DNA from: Caldilineaceae bacterium
GTDB lineage: Bacteria; Chloroflexota; Anaerolineae; Caldilineales; Caldilineaceae
DNA length: 31,740 nt
Reading direction: 5' to 3'
NCBI GenBank assembly: GCA_022842065.1
Contig: JALHQH010000083.1
Coordinates: forward strand, 1 to 31,740
Part shown: piece after piece, positions 7,672 through 15,692 of the stretch
Position numbering within the stretch: position 1 is the stretch's first letter
Layout: every line of letters starts with the position of its first letter
Notes under the pieces: model-generated
Seen by the model: the letters and a program-made list of their open reading frames with translations, nothing else
Told to the model about the DNA's origin: nothing
Database searches by the model: none
Made by a program: the position numbers and the translations under genes

Positions 7672-7776
7672 AGCACAATCATTATCATTCGCTGGGCAAG
7701 CACGCGTCAACGGGAGTTGTTGCGAAACTGGGAGCGCATCGAGCGCAAGCAGACCCTAGAAAGGATCGAACCTTGA
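7672..7776 (+). pseudogene. C-terminal relic of a DUF4160-type protein
   Basis: Directly after the left repeat a frame without a start reads STIIIIRWASTRQRELLRNW and then ERIERKQTLERIEP before TGA at 7774-7776. The ending R-ELL-NW--I-R----RI-P is that of DUF4160 proteins, which commonly precede DUF2442 genes. The N-terminal two thirds are gone, cut at the att junction. The stop codon overlaps the TTG start of the DUF2442 gene (TTGA), so the ancestral pair was translationally coupled. Confidence 0.55.
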
Positions 7777-8249
7777 TTACACGCATAACCGATTGGTTTG
7801 CTGATCAATTCGACCGACTTTTTGACCGTACCCCACCACTGATCAGCATTACCAGCGCCACGCCGCCAGGTGACTATTGGCTTCAACTAACGTTTAGCAA
7901 CCGGGATAGCGGCAAGATTAACTTATTCAAACATGTGCAATTCTTAGGAGCCTTGGCCCCACTACGTGATCCAGCCTTCTTTAAACAAGTCTTTATTGAC
8001 CACGGCACCATCTGTTGGCCGGGCAATATCGACTTGGATCCGGTAGTTATCCATCACCTAACAATGGGCATCCCCATCGACCTGGTGCACCCTGAACTGG
8101 CCGATGACGCAAACGATCCGCCAGAGCCAGCCATTCGCCCTACAAAGCCGCCGAGTAGGTCGCCTTCAGGACCGCGCCACCCGGCTCCCCCTACGGTTTC
8201 GCAGCGCTCTCGCCAAGCGAACAAACGACAGCGCGTCAAAGTACGTTAA
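7773..8249 (+). CDS. DUF2442-domain protein, 158 residues
   Basis: The start is placed at TTG 7773: AGAAAGGA lies 7-8 nt upstream, and the TTG overlaps the TGA of the DUF4160 relic. An in-frame ATG at 7653 lies inside the att hairpin and is unlikely. Residues about 27-100 carry the DUF2442 pattern: GDYWLQLTFSNRDSGKINL, then LRDPAFFKQVFIDHGTICWP and DLDPVVIHHL. The C-terminal 55 residues are proline/arginine-rich and low in complexity (PPSRSPSGPRHPAPP). Small DUF2442 proteins are often encoded next to DUF4160 proteins, in an arrangement like toxin-antitoxin pairs. The biochemical role is unknown. A terminator follows at 8256-8291. Confidence 0.75.
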   Translation: MITRITDWFADQFDRLFDRTPPLISITSATPPGDYWLQLTFSNRDSGKINLFKHVQFLGALAPLRDPAFFKQVFIDHGTICWPGNIDLDPVVIHHLTMGIPIDLVHPELADDANDPPEPAIRPTKPPSRSPSGPRHPAPPTVSQRSRQANKRQRVKVR

Positions 8250-8255
8250 TAACAA

Positions 8256-8291
8256 AAATGCCCGCCAGATTGGTGGGCATTTCAATTTTTT
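8256..8291 (+). terminator. Intrinsic terminator after the DUF2442 gene
   Basis: AAATGCCCGCC pairs with GGTGGGCATTT around AGATT, followed by CAATTTTTT. It lies 7 bp after the DUF2442 stop codon. Confidence 0.8.
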
Positions 8292-8408
8292 GCGGCAATT
8301 CAAGCGCCGATAGACTTCCGCCGAGCCCAAACATGGTTATAGCTGTGGTGTAGTCCACACCTACGATGGGCAAACAAACGGTTTCCCGCATCAATGGAAC
8401 GGTGATAG

Positions 8409-8636
8409 CGGCTGCAATTACTGAGGTGCAACAGTGTAGGCGACGGAGAGGAAAGCTATAGTAAGATCCTGTCCATCCTTGAGGCAATCGAGGAAAGCTT
8501 AGAATCGCCAGAGTGGGGCAAGGCCAAGGACAAAGCCTTGGAGGGGGCGCAAAAACTGCGAGTGCGGCCGGTGGAAGCACGCACAGTGGCCAGCGATACG
8601 CTAGGCCGGATTGATGGCAGCAAGGCGGCGGCCTAG
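8409..8636 (+). pseudogene. Start-less coding fragment of unknown family
   Basis: A frame running from after a TAG (8406) to TAG 8634-8636 encodes GEESYSKILSILEAIEESLE, then SPEWGKAKDKALEGAQKLRV and VEARTVASDTLGRIDGSKAAA. The composition and the amphipathic helices look like genuine protein. No ATG, GTG or TTG with a ribosome site is available in the frame, so it is probably the remaining C-terminus of a lost gene. It is not recognised. Confidence 0.35.
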
Positions 8637-8671
8637 GAGAAACACCGGCAAGAATATCAGATATAAATAAC

Positions 8672-8698
8672 AAGGCCTGGTCACTGTGACCGGGCCTT
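8672..8698. terminator. Bidirectional hairpin between island fragment and ATPase gene
   Basis: AAGGCCTGGTCAC pairs with GTGACCGGGCCTT, with one T-G pair and a minimal loop. On the minus strand it is followed by GTTATTTATAT. It lies 74 bp beyond the stop of the minus-strand ATPase and probably ends that transcript. Confidence 0.65.
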
Positions 8699-8771
8699 AT
8701 GCGATAATGAGTCTTCTGTACAGTATAGAGGATGTAGAGCCGCGCTGTGAATTTTTACTGAGCTCACAAAG

Positions 8772-10364
8772 TCAATACTTTATACTAAATCTGCTACCAA
8801 GATCTAATGCTTTCATAAGCCCATAATGTATGTCATACCGGACATGTGTTCTGACTTTAGGTGCAATATTAGAAGGACTTCGTTCTCTGTAACACCATCC
8901 GAAAAATTGATGACCATCCTGTGCATCAACTATGTAACTAATTACGTTCAGATCGTACAGGAACTGTAGAAAAATGTCAGGACTTTCACAAAACGAGGGG
9001 ATTGCAAACTTGTTCTTGTTTAGAAATTGCTCAAAACTCTTAAATGCACTTACAAAATCCTCGTAGTTGAACTGAGATTTACCTTTAAGAAACTGGAAGA
9101 ATTGCACGAAGATCTCATAATCTTTTGAGGAATGGTAGAAAGATAGATGATCTTTCACTTCGCCTAACAAATAATCAGAATATTTACGCGTAAAATCAGG
9201 ATCCTCGAAATCCTGGTAAGAGAAAACATTTTGTTGAGCACGCCCTTGGTATACAAAATTCTCCTTCTGAATTGCCATCATGGTTAATATGTCTCTTGGC
9301 CTATACAGTGAGTATCTAAGAAATGCAACAAAAGAGGAAGGCAAGTGAACCTTACTTTTGACATTTGGCGTATTATAGGGAAAGTAATGATCCCATGCCT
9401 CTCCTATATTAGGATTCTCTTCTTGCTGATAAGATAACATTTTGTCAGCAAGTTCAAATAGTGGTGACCTTCGGTATGCAGCGTAGGTAGTGTTCCAATT
9501 AAGAATTACGGAATTATCGCGGATTTTGCTATTTTGATTCTGTAGGCCGAGAGAATCGAAGATGTCGGGACGTACTAGTAAAACTACCCTTAATCGCCCA
9601 AATGAATCCTTAATGTTTGCAAAAAAGTCATTATTTATACTCCAAACGGCGTTTGCTAAACCTTTAACACACTCATGGTAATCAGAGTATTCGATAGAAC
9701 CGGGACGAATATCAATTCCATCTATAAACAAAACATGATTCTTCTTTAGCTTTAGTGACGTTAATGCTTCCTCAAATTTCCGTTGGATATATAGCAGATT
9801 CGTCTGAAATCGGGACTCAGAAATATTTATGCTAGTTGTAAGCTCGCTTCCGGAAGACGCGTACTGGAGCATCAACTCTGCTGCAATTTTGGCTTCCTCT
9901 GCAAACTGAATAGCAAATATAATTTCTGGAGAAAAAGCATTATTATAAAATCTTTCAATAACCTCATTTAGTTTTGCAAATTTCCAAAAGTTTAGCCACG
10001 ATTCCTCTCTATCCTTAATTTGTTGGGAGATGAGGAGGTAAATGATAACCTTCCATATATTTACATAATCCGATAAATCAAGATGTTTCTGATTCTTCAT
10101 CGTTACAAACTTTTGATATTCGGTCTCTCTTATATATCTCAATGTTGCAGCTGTGTTTTTGTATTCACTATTGGACATAAATACGGAGTAAGCAGTCTTT
10201 CCCGTACCCTTTTCTCCAACCAAAAAGTATTTACCTGCATCACACAACTCATCAAGGGTGGTTGTTCGTATAAAAATGCTATTAAAGAGTTCTTTGTTCT
10301 CTTTTCTTCTATAGTTTTCTGCATCACGAAATCCTAACCGAAGATCTGGAATAGTTTTCATCAT
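8772..10364 (-). CDS. P-loop ATPase of the Sll1717 type (island cargo)
   Basis: This 530-residue protein begins with a conserved lead-in (LFNSIFIRTTTLDELCDAGKY) and then Walker A GEKGTGKT (residues 50-57). ETEYQKF follows, and then SDYVNIWKVIIYLLI, which is characteristic of the Sll1717 family. Walker B is VLFIDGID (211-218). Arg-rich sensor-like segments follow (VVLLVRPDIF and LYRPRDIL). The C-terminal 150 residues are alpha-helical (QFFQFLKGK) with no second domain recognised. ATG 10361 is the likelier start, because AGAGG is too close to the ATG at 10364. The gene is visibly AT-richer than its neighbours and uses A/T-ending codons, which supports horizontal transfer. The family is uncharacterised. 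STAND-like or defence roles are possible because relatives sit on islands. No partner effector gene is intact here. Confidence 0.82.
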   Translation of the reverse strand: MMKTIPDLRLGFRDAENYRRKENKELFNSIFIRTTTLDELCDAGKYFLVGEKGTGKTAYSVFMSNSEYKNTAATLRYIRETEYQKFVTMKNQKHLDLSDYVNIWKVIIYLLISQQIKDREESWLNFWKFAKLNEVIERFYNNAFSPEIIFAIQFAEEAKIAAELMLQYASSGSELTTSINISESRFQTNLLYIQRKFEEALTSLKLKKNHVLFIDGIDIRPGSIEYSDYHECVKGLANAVWSINNDFFANIKDSFGRLRVVLLVRPDIFDSLGLQNQNSKIRDNSVILNWNTTYAAYRRSPLFELADKMLSYQQEENPNIGEAWDHYFPYNTPNVKSKVHLPSSFVAFLRYSLYRPRDILTMMAIQKENFVYQGRAQQNVFSYQDFEDPDFTRKYSDYLLGEVKDHLSFYHSSKDYEIFVQFFQFLKGKSQFNYEDFVSAFKSFEQFLNKNKFAIPSFCESPDIFLQFLYDLNVISYIVDAQDGHQFFGWCYRERSPSNIAPKVRTHVRYDIHYGLMKALDLGSRFSIKY

Positions 10365-10657
10365 TGACCTCTATCCTAAACATGAAAGAATTCATATGCG
10401 TAAACTTCTAGAAAGTCTCTCTAGCAATTTTCGCGTAGAATGTAAGGAAAGTCAATAGCGTCTAAGTGAGTAGCAGAAAAGATGATTACTGGATTATCCG
10501 GAGAGGATGGAGCCTGGAACCATTGTATGGCGTAATGCCATTTTGTTGGATTGGAAAGGCATGGCACAACCGGAAGCAACAACCCTCCCCGATAATTCTC
10601 CCCCGGAGGAAGCAACGTTGGCGTTAGACGACTCCGAGGGACGCAAGAAGTATCACG
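10365..10657. other. Island spacer, no firm gene; possible operator
   Basis: The upstream region of the ATPase holds the imperfect palindrome CTAGAAAGTCTCTCTAG (10408-10424). It could be an operator but is unproven. Beyond it two short plus-strand frames (10462-10623 and 10507 onward) run through CGGAAGCAACAACCCTCC. Neither shows a domain or a good ribosome site. Confidence 0.35.
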
Positions 10658-10704
10658 ATAAAAACAGAAGGCCACGATCCAAGATCGTGGCCTTCTGTTT
10701 TTAT
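10658..10704. terminator. Strong bidirectional intrinsic terminator
   Basis: A 22-bp perfect stem (arm ATAAAAACAGAAGGCCACGA plus TC) with a CAA loop has an A-run on the left and a T-run on the right. It can terminate from both sides. It overlaps the stop codon of the minus-strand integrase remnant. Confidence 0.88.
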
Positions 10705-11150
10705 ACACCTGTAAGGAGATGGACAACTGTATTACACCATGATGTGCCGGCCCACACCAACTGTCCACGGTAGGGCACGTGCAACTTACCGGCGGCGCGC
10801 TTCTTTGACTTGGCATCACGGCGATCATAGCCGGCGGTAGTGTTGACGTTGCTATGGCCCATCATTTTCTCCACTGTCGAAATATCCTCACCAGCATCTA
10901 GCAAGCCACCGGCAAACGTGCGGCGCAAGTCATGGGGCGTGAGAAGGGCAGCACTCGCGCCGCCGGGGAGATAGGCGATACGTTCCTTATTGCCTTTACC
11001 GGCACGCACCATAAGGGAACCGTTTGCCGTGTCATAGTCGGCTAAGTCAAGGTTGGCAATCTCCGAACGGCGCAAACCGCACCCATAGCCCACAGCAATG
11101 ATCGCGCCAACCCGCCTTTGTCCCATCATTTGTGGACAACGAAAAAGACA
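10701..11150 (-). pseudogene. Broken tyrosine integrase of the tRNA-Val island
   Basis: The C-terminal catalytic half is readable: Arg in GCGLRRSEIANL, Lys in GKGNKERIAYLP, H-x-x-R in TPHDLRRTFA, His in KMMGHSNVNTT, nucleophile Tyr in AGYDRRD, and the usual ending KLHVPYRG. Two defects show. The N-terminal core-binding domain is missing, because upstream sequence soon runs into the tRNA relic and right att repeat. Also, only about 9 residues separate IAYLP from TPHDLRR, where intact integrases have some 40-60, so an internal in-frame deletion is likely. It probably drove the original integration at tRNA-Val and is now inactive. Confidence 0.8.
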
Positions 11151-11172
11151 GAGCCACCACTGGGTAAAAGCG

Positions 11173-11199
11173 CAGCTGGTTAGAGTCCCTCCTCGTCCA
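11173..11199 (+). pseudogene. tRNA-Val relic with a 35-nt internal deletion
   Basis: CAGCTGGTTAGAG (D arm, equal to 7536-7548) is joined directly to TCCCTCCTCGTCCA (T arm/acceptor, equal to 7584-7597). The anticodon arm is lost between two GAG triplets. It forms the start of the right island repeat. Confidence 0.8.
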
Positions 11200-11268
11200 C
11201 TCTTGCAATAATACACGTTGACAGAAGCCGCATGGTCAGTGTTTTTCACTGACCATACGGCTTCTGTC
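11183..11268 (+). repeat. Right direct repeat (attR-like) of the tRNA-Val island
   Basis: It matches 7581-7665: tRNA 3' end, CTTGCAATAATA, then the hairpin GACAGAAGCCGCATGGTCAG/CTGACCATACGGCTTCTGTC with a T5 loop. It differs from the left copy at a handful of positions. Chromosomal sequence resumes to its right. Confidence 0.85.
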
Positions 11269-11462
11269 ATTTTAGCGCCATAATTAACAGGAGAAGCAAG
11301 CTGTGATGCAACATTGATGCAAAGTCACCGCGCATAGTATCATAAAGCTATACAGGGCACGGTCGCATCGATGATGAAACCGACGTGACCGCTGAAATGT
11401 CAGTGACAAGTTGTGGTTGCGTATAGCGCGCTAAAGTTAGTACACACACAAAGGAGTGAATC

Positions 11463-12800
11463 ATGACCACAAACGAACGCTTACGCGATGCAACGACACG
11501 CGTTGCCACCGGCAATCAATCAACCCAAAGCGAATTGGGCGAATATGGCTTTTTGATCGATGGTCAATCCCACCATGCTGATGACGCGATCGAAGTGCGC
11601 AGCCCCTATGATGACAAACTAGTCGCCATTGTCCATCGCGCTGGGCCTGCTGCCATTGAACAGGCGATTGCCACCGCCACCGCAGCCTTTGCGACCACCA
11701 GCAAAATGCCAACTTGGCAGCGCTCGGCGGTTTTAGAGAAAGTCAGTGATGGGATCATGGCGCGCAAAGAGGAGTTTGCGCGCACCATTGCCTTGGAAGC
11801 CGGCAAACCGATCAAGACTGCCCGCGGCGAAGTGGAACGTGCTGCCTTTACCTTTCAAATTGCGGCGGAAGAGGCACGGCGGATTTATGGCGAGCTTGTC
11901 CCGTTGGATTGGCTGCCTGGCAATGAAGGACGTACTGCCCAAATTCGCCGTGTGCTGCGCGGGCCGGTGGTTGGCATTTCGCCCTTTAACTTTCCGCTCA
12001 ATCTGGTAGCGCACAAAGTTGCCCCAGCACTAGCGGCCGGCTGTCCGATCATTCTGCGCCCAGCCTCCCAAACGCCGGTCAGTTCGCATAAGTTGGCACA
12101 ACTGTTGCTAGAGGCCGGCTGGCCCGCCGGCGGGATTGCCGTGGTGCCCTGCAAAATCAAAAATTGAAGATGATCGGATTAAAGCATGGGGAGGTTTTAC
12201 CTATGCTGGCCAGTCATGTATTTCGGTGCAGCGCGTCTATATTCATGATCAAGCCTATGAAACCTTTGTCGATGAACTCATCCCCAAGGTGAAGGCGCTG
12301 AAAGTCGGCGACCCACTTGATGAGGCCACTGATATTGGGCCGCTGATCGACCGGGCGCATCCGAGCGTCTGGCCAAGTGGCTGGATGAAGCCAAAGCCGG
12401 CGGTGCCACTGTACTAACTGGCGGCGAGCGGACAGGTAATCTTTGGGAACCCACCGTCTTAGCGCAACTACATGAGAACATGCGTCTCTCTTGTCAGGAA
12501 GCCTTTGGGCCTTTCGTCGGCTTGTATGCCTACAACGATATTCACGCCGCCATCAAAGCAGTCGATGACAGCGAGTTCGGGCTGCAAGCGGGGCTCTTTA
12601 CCAACGATTGGCGATTGGTCGAAGATGCCTTCGACAATCTTGAGGTGGGCGGGCTCATGATCAACGATGTCTCCACCTTCTGCATTGACCACATGCCCTA
12701 TGGCGGTGTCAAAGCCTCAGGCTTTGGCCGTGAAGGCTTGCGTTATGCGATTGAAGCGATGACAGAAATGCGGCTGTTGACCTTTAACCGCCGCGGGTGA
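11463..12800 (+). pseudogene. Aldehyde dehydrogenase superfamily gene, deleted and frameshifted
   Basis: The N-terminal part (11463-about 12155; AAGGAG upstream) encodes a normal NAD(P)-dependent aldehyde dehydrogenase start, with the Rossmann segment GPVVGISPFNFPLNLVAHK and RPASQTPVSS. After AVVPC the sequence jumps to AWGGFTYAGQSCISVQRVYI. About 60-80 residues that should hold the G-x-x-x-x-G cofactor loop and the catalytic Glu (ELGGN) are missing. The catalytic Cys (GQSC) remains. A second lesion near 12355 (one base lost in GGGCGCATCC) shifts the frame from IGPLIDRA to ERLAKWLDEAKAGG. The rest continues normally (EAFGPF; MPYGGVKASGFGREG) to TGA at 12798-12800. The substrate class cannot be fixed. 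It lies next to the island and has clearly lost function. Confidence 0.88.
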
Positions 12801-12908
12801 GCAACCCAGCCAGCCAACCGTTTTTCTCATAAATATCGGCAACCCAGCTCCACAGGCGATTGACCTGTTGCAGACATCTTTCCTCAAAAATAATGAGGGA
12901 AATAAAAA

Positions 12909-12944
12909 ACGGCGCAGACGACTCTTTCGAGTCGTCTGCGCCGT
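12909..12944 (-). terminator. Intrinsic terminator, minus-strand direction
   Basis: ACGGCGCAGACGACTC and its complement form a 16-bp perfect stem with the loop TTTC. On the minus strand the hairpin is followed by TTTTTTATTT, a proper U-tract. No solid minus-strand gene lies upstream of it, so it may end a small RNA or a decayed gene. Confidence 0.75.
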
Positions 12945-13215
12945 GTCTGCACGTTCCACACCTGTCGGCGGAATACGATCTTACCATCGTTAAGTGTTGT
13001 CAGGCAGTGTGGGCAATTTTGCATTTGGTTACCCATTTTGGGGTCAAAGCCCGACCCGTAAGAAAAAGTTACCAGTCGGCAATCTGTCACCGGCGTTTTA
13101 CTTTCAACGTGCGACAGAGTACAGGCACCCATGCCACCTGTACCCCTTGCCCCACCAATCCTAGAAAGGAGAAATTAAATAGGGCACCCAATTTGGAGCG
13201 TTCCGTCGCAAAGGC

Positions 13216-13249
13216 ATTATATTATATTATATTATATTATATTATATTA
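13216..13249. repeat. Pentanucleotide microsatellite (ATTAT)n
   Basis: Between six and seven uninterrupted copies of ATTAT occur in otherwise mixed sequence. Such runs are prone to slippage and may vary between strains. Confidence 0.9.
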
Positions 13250-13562
13250 CATCAGAACAAATTTTCTGGGCAGCAACCTGATTTTCTACTTAATACAAAT
13301 CGTCGCCATTGGTTACTAATAGTCTTTTGTTCGCTTGGCAAGGCCGCTGCGAGCTAATCAGCTGCCAGTTGTAGACTCAATTGCTGGCCATGTGATTCGG
13401 CCAGTGGCAGGACATTGAAGGGAAGGTTAGGCCGCCGATATCCTGTCGGGATAATACGGCAATTCCTGACCACTTAGCAGACCGGCCACAGTGAGGCGCT
13501 GAATTCCACAGCTCAGTATTAAGCAATCAAAGCGGCTTCTGCAAAGAGATCTGTTTACGATT

Positions 13563-14516
13563 TCAATATCTCGATTCTGGCAGGTACAGCGTAAATTGCA
13601 CAGGTTTTTTACCATAATGCTGAGCAACTTTTTGCTTAAGCTCTCTTATGTCATGGCATGTCTTGGCCATCCCGATTACCTCATAGCATCGAGATACAAG
13701 TTGTCGAACGCCAACATTTTCCGTCAATTGTCTATGCCAGTGAACGCCAGGCTCCGGCTTATTGTTTTTCAAGTACTCTGCGACATCGGAGTCGAGAGTA
13801 TCATAGATCAGTTCAATAACCAGCTTCCCCCACCACTTAGGGCGATTATGTAGTGCTCCTTGCCAATTAGTAAGTCTGCCAAACTCTTCCCATAAAGCAT
13901 CAGGGAAAGTCTTTTCCCATGCCCGCAGCTCTTCAGCAATAAATGCACGAAGTTTGATCCGCAATGCGTCTTCGGCACGTTCATATTGGTAACCCGTCGC
14001 TTCATCAATAAGCGCATCTAGTCCAGTTCGAGTAAGACCGGCAGTCAGTACTGCACATTTTATTGCAATTTCTTTCTGTCGATCTGTGAGTGGTGCGCCC
14101 TTATAAAGTGCCTGAACGTACCCTCTGCATATTAACTCAAAATGCTCCGTAGTCAATCCAAGTCCCTTCATTTGTGTACCAGGAATGGAAAACTCTACCA
14201 ATTCAGCTAAGATTAAGTCTTTGTTTATAAAATCATTTAGCGATGATACACCTATAAATTTAGCCAGATCTCCAGAATCGGCGTTTGCGATTGCTTTTAC
14301 AGTTGCTCGTAAAGCGATAACTCGTTGTTCAGTGTCAAGAACGTAGCAATCTAATTCATCGCCGCCAAGATCGATTTTGCCGCGCCATTTTGCAAATGGT
14401 GAAGACAGAGACTTGTGTTCAGAAGATACGACTTGAGAATTATTTACTAGAACATCCGTCATATCTTTGGATTTTGCGCCAGTCGATTCTGCTGTGCTTC
14501 CTTCTTTAGGTAGCAT
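13563..14516 (-). CDS. P63C-domain protein, 317 residues
   Basis: The C-terminal half matches the P63C family: TGYQYERAEDALRIKLRAFI, AWEKTFPDALWEEFGRL (about 200-216), then ALHNRPKWWGKLVIELIYD (221-239) and the signature YEVIGMAKTCHDIRELKQKV (about 275-295) plus AQHYG. The N-terminal 200 residues include WRGKIDLGGDELDCYVLD, often seen before this domain in phage-like and mobile-element proteins. The start has AGGAG 7 nt upstream. The function is not established; relatives occur in phages and genomic islands and have been likened to antirepressors. The lower GC than the metabolic genes and its place between two pseudogenes suggest transferred DNA. Confidence 0.8.
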   Translation of the reverse strand: MLPKEGSTAESTGAKSKDMTDVLVNNSQVVSSEHKSLSSPFAKWRGKIDLGGDELDCYVLDTEQRVIALRATVKAIANADSGDLAKFIGVSSLNDFINKDLILAELVEFSIPGTQMKGLGLTTEHFELICRGYVQALYKGAPLTDRQKEIAIKCAVLTAGLTRTGLDALIDEATGYQYERAEDALRIKLRAFIAEELRAWEKTFPDALWEEFGRLTNWQGALHNRPKWWGKLVIELIYDTLDSDVAEYLKNNKPEPGVHWHRQLTENVGVRQLVSRCYEVIGMAKTCHDIRELKQKVAQHYGKKPVQFTLYLPESRY

Positions 14517-14917
14517 ATGTTAGCTCCTGGTGAATTAGAAATTCAGGTATTTCTGATTAGTCATATTCTGTTTTCGATAGCCAATCATTGACTTTTTTTA
14601 TTTGCTAAAAACAATTATTTAGCTCGCACAAGGTTACATTAGCCCAAAAAGGAGGCTAGTCAAGCAGAATTTAGCTAATATACAATTTATAAGTTAATCT
14701 GATAGTAATCTACATTTCCTCCTTCGTCAACCAGAAATTATGTGCTAGAAAAAAAACGATAAATTATCTAGCAATTCTATTCTATCGCCAACCTTGCATT
14801 GAATATAAGCAGAAATAGAAGAAGACCGAACTGTCTTGTTCGGTCCTCTTCTATTAAAGGGAGAACTTCTGACCCTAGTTTGCGGACATTCACTCAATCA
14901 ATACCGTCGTGCCTCGC
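14517..14917. other. AT-rich intergenic region
   Basis: No gene is seen. It carries the P63C gene's upstream sequence and the hairpin at 14814-14855. Long A/T runs occur at 14580-14610 and 14740-14770. Confidence 0.4.
14814..14855 (-). terminator. Terminator-like hairpin after the methyltransferase remnant
   Basis: AATAGAAGAAGACCGAAC pairs with GTTCGGTCCTCTTCTATT over 18 bp with one mismatch around TGTCTT. It lies about 63 bp beyond the stop of the minus-strand methyltransferase fragment. The T-run after it is short. Confidence 0.55.
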
Positions 14918-15259
14918 TTACGCGCTAGGACCAACCTCATTAACAAGGTTAACTTTTATATGACTCTGAACATGCTCAATTAGGCTTAGTGCTACTACTT
15001 CACCTATACGAACAGGTATTGCATTGCCGATGAGCCGCCCAAGCCTGTTGAATTTCACAGTCTCTCCTAGGGCTAAAAATTGATAATCATCTAGGAACGT
15101 CTGAAGAACTGCAGTCTCGCTAAGAGATATAGCACGGTCTTGTTCAAGATGTCCAAATCGCCCATTTCCAAAACCGAAACACTGGGTCCTGATCGTCGGT
15201 GCTAAGGCATCCCATTCCATACGCTCATGCATTCTTGACCTTTCTTGCTTGCCGTGCAA
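14918..15259 (-). pseudogene. C-terminal stump of a DNA cytosine-5 methyltransferase
   Basis: The last 100 residues are those of a C5-MTase: the R-x-x-H-E-R motif IX region (RMHERMEWDALAPTIRTQC), then GFGNGRFGHLEQDRAISLSE, LQTFLDDYQF and motif X (LGRLIGNAIPVRIGEVV). The SAM-binding motif I, the PCQ catalytic loop (motif IV) and the target-recognition domain are all missing. The frame begins abruptly at about 15259 next to unrelated sequence, so it cannot methylate DNA. It is likely the leftover of a restriction-modification or solitary methylase locus. No restriction endonuclease gene is visible beside it. Confidence 0.85.
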
Positions 15260-15347
15260 TCATAGGAAAAACTGCGCGGTGCTGACACTTGCCCCGCACT
15301 GGATCAACCATTTTTATCAAAATCAAAACCACTTATGGTGGTATCAT

Positions 15348-15605
15348 ATGGCTATGAATATCCCAAACGAAGTTACCCGGACCGTCGTTGCCCAGTATGA
15401 AGCGCTACGCCGCATGGGCAATGTCAACATGTTTCACTATGAGCGCATCCAGCGCGAGGCGATCGACCTGCGGCTGCGGGCGCTGATCGGGCTCGACAAG
15501 AGTGTCTACTATTTTATCCTGCAACACGACACCGCACTGGTCACCCACTTTGGCCTAGAAGGAATTACCGACCCGGATCTGTTAGTGGCGATCAGGGAAG
15601 AATAG
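15348..15605 (+). CDS. Small protein, DUF5049-like (tentative)
   Basis: The start is taken at ATG 15348 (or 15354), as the upstream part of the frame has no protein character. The 85-residue product has NEVTRTVVAQYEALRRMGNVNMFHYERIQREAIDL followed by KSVYYFILQ. The layout G-x-x-NMF---x-VQ-x-A plus Y-x-FIL resembles small DUF5049 proteins of phages and bacteria, but similarity by eye only is claimed. The predicted fold is mainly helical, with no membrane segment. It diverges from the methyltransferase remnant and converges with the phosphoesterase gene. Confidence 0.55.
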   Translation: MAMNIPNEVTRTVVAQYEALRRMGNVNMFHYERIQREAIDLRLRALIGLDKSVYYFILQHDTALVTHFGLEGITDPDLLVAIREE

Positions 15606-15692
15606 AACGCGGCGTTGGCTGATTAAGCGGATTTTCGCGGATTATTTTCGTCAATCGCTGAAATCTGCCAAATCCGCCAAATCTGCGTTCCA
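15606..15692. repeat. Short interspersed repeat built of AATCCGC / AAATCTGC words
   Basis: Words such as CGGATTTTCGCGGATTATTT and AAATCTGCCAAATCCGCC alternate in both orientations and can fold back on each other. They lie between convergent genes. Confidence 0.45.

Larger units (their letters stand above)
7598..11270. mobile_element. Genomic island integrated at tRNA-Val(CAC), about 3.6 kb, decayed
   Basis: The island is bounded by about 85-bp direct repeats of the tRNA 3' end and its terminator. It contains a truncated DUF4160 relic, a DUF2442 gene, an unidentified fragment, a Sll1717-type ATPase of much lower GC than the surroundings, and a tyrosine integrase remnant next to the right repeat. 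The order int-att at one end and an intact tRNA at the other is typical of integrative elements. With the integrase broken, the island is probably no longer mobile by its own enzyme. Confidence 0.75.
12801..13562. other. Intergenic region with hairpin and microsatellite, no firm gene
   Basis: Apart from the hairpin (12909-12944) and the pentanucleotide repeat (13216-13249), there is one weak candidate. On the minus strand ATG near 13036 gives MQNCPHCLTTLNDGKIVFRR, with a zinc-ribbon-like CPHC, and runs straight into the hairpin. The remainder (13250-13562) shows no recognisable protein in either direction. Confidence 0.4.

Noticed and set aside
7653..7772. ATG 7653 as start of the DUF2442 gene
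   Set aside because: It lies within the tRNA terminator hairpin of the att repeat; TTG 7773 has a ribosome site and overlaps the upstream stop.
8236..8673. 145-codon minus-strand ORF
   Set aside because: It covers the DUF2442 terminator and the opposite strand of a more protein-like fragment; low-complexity proline/cysteine composition.
10421..10828. 135-codon minus-strand ORF
   Set aside because: It runs through the perfect terminator at 10658-10704 and overlaps the integrase remnant.
11173..11199. A second functional tRNA-Val
   Set aside because: The anticodon arm and the 5' acceptor strand are missing.
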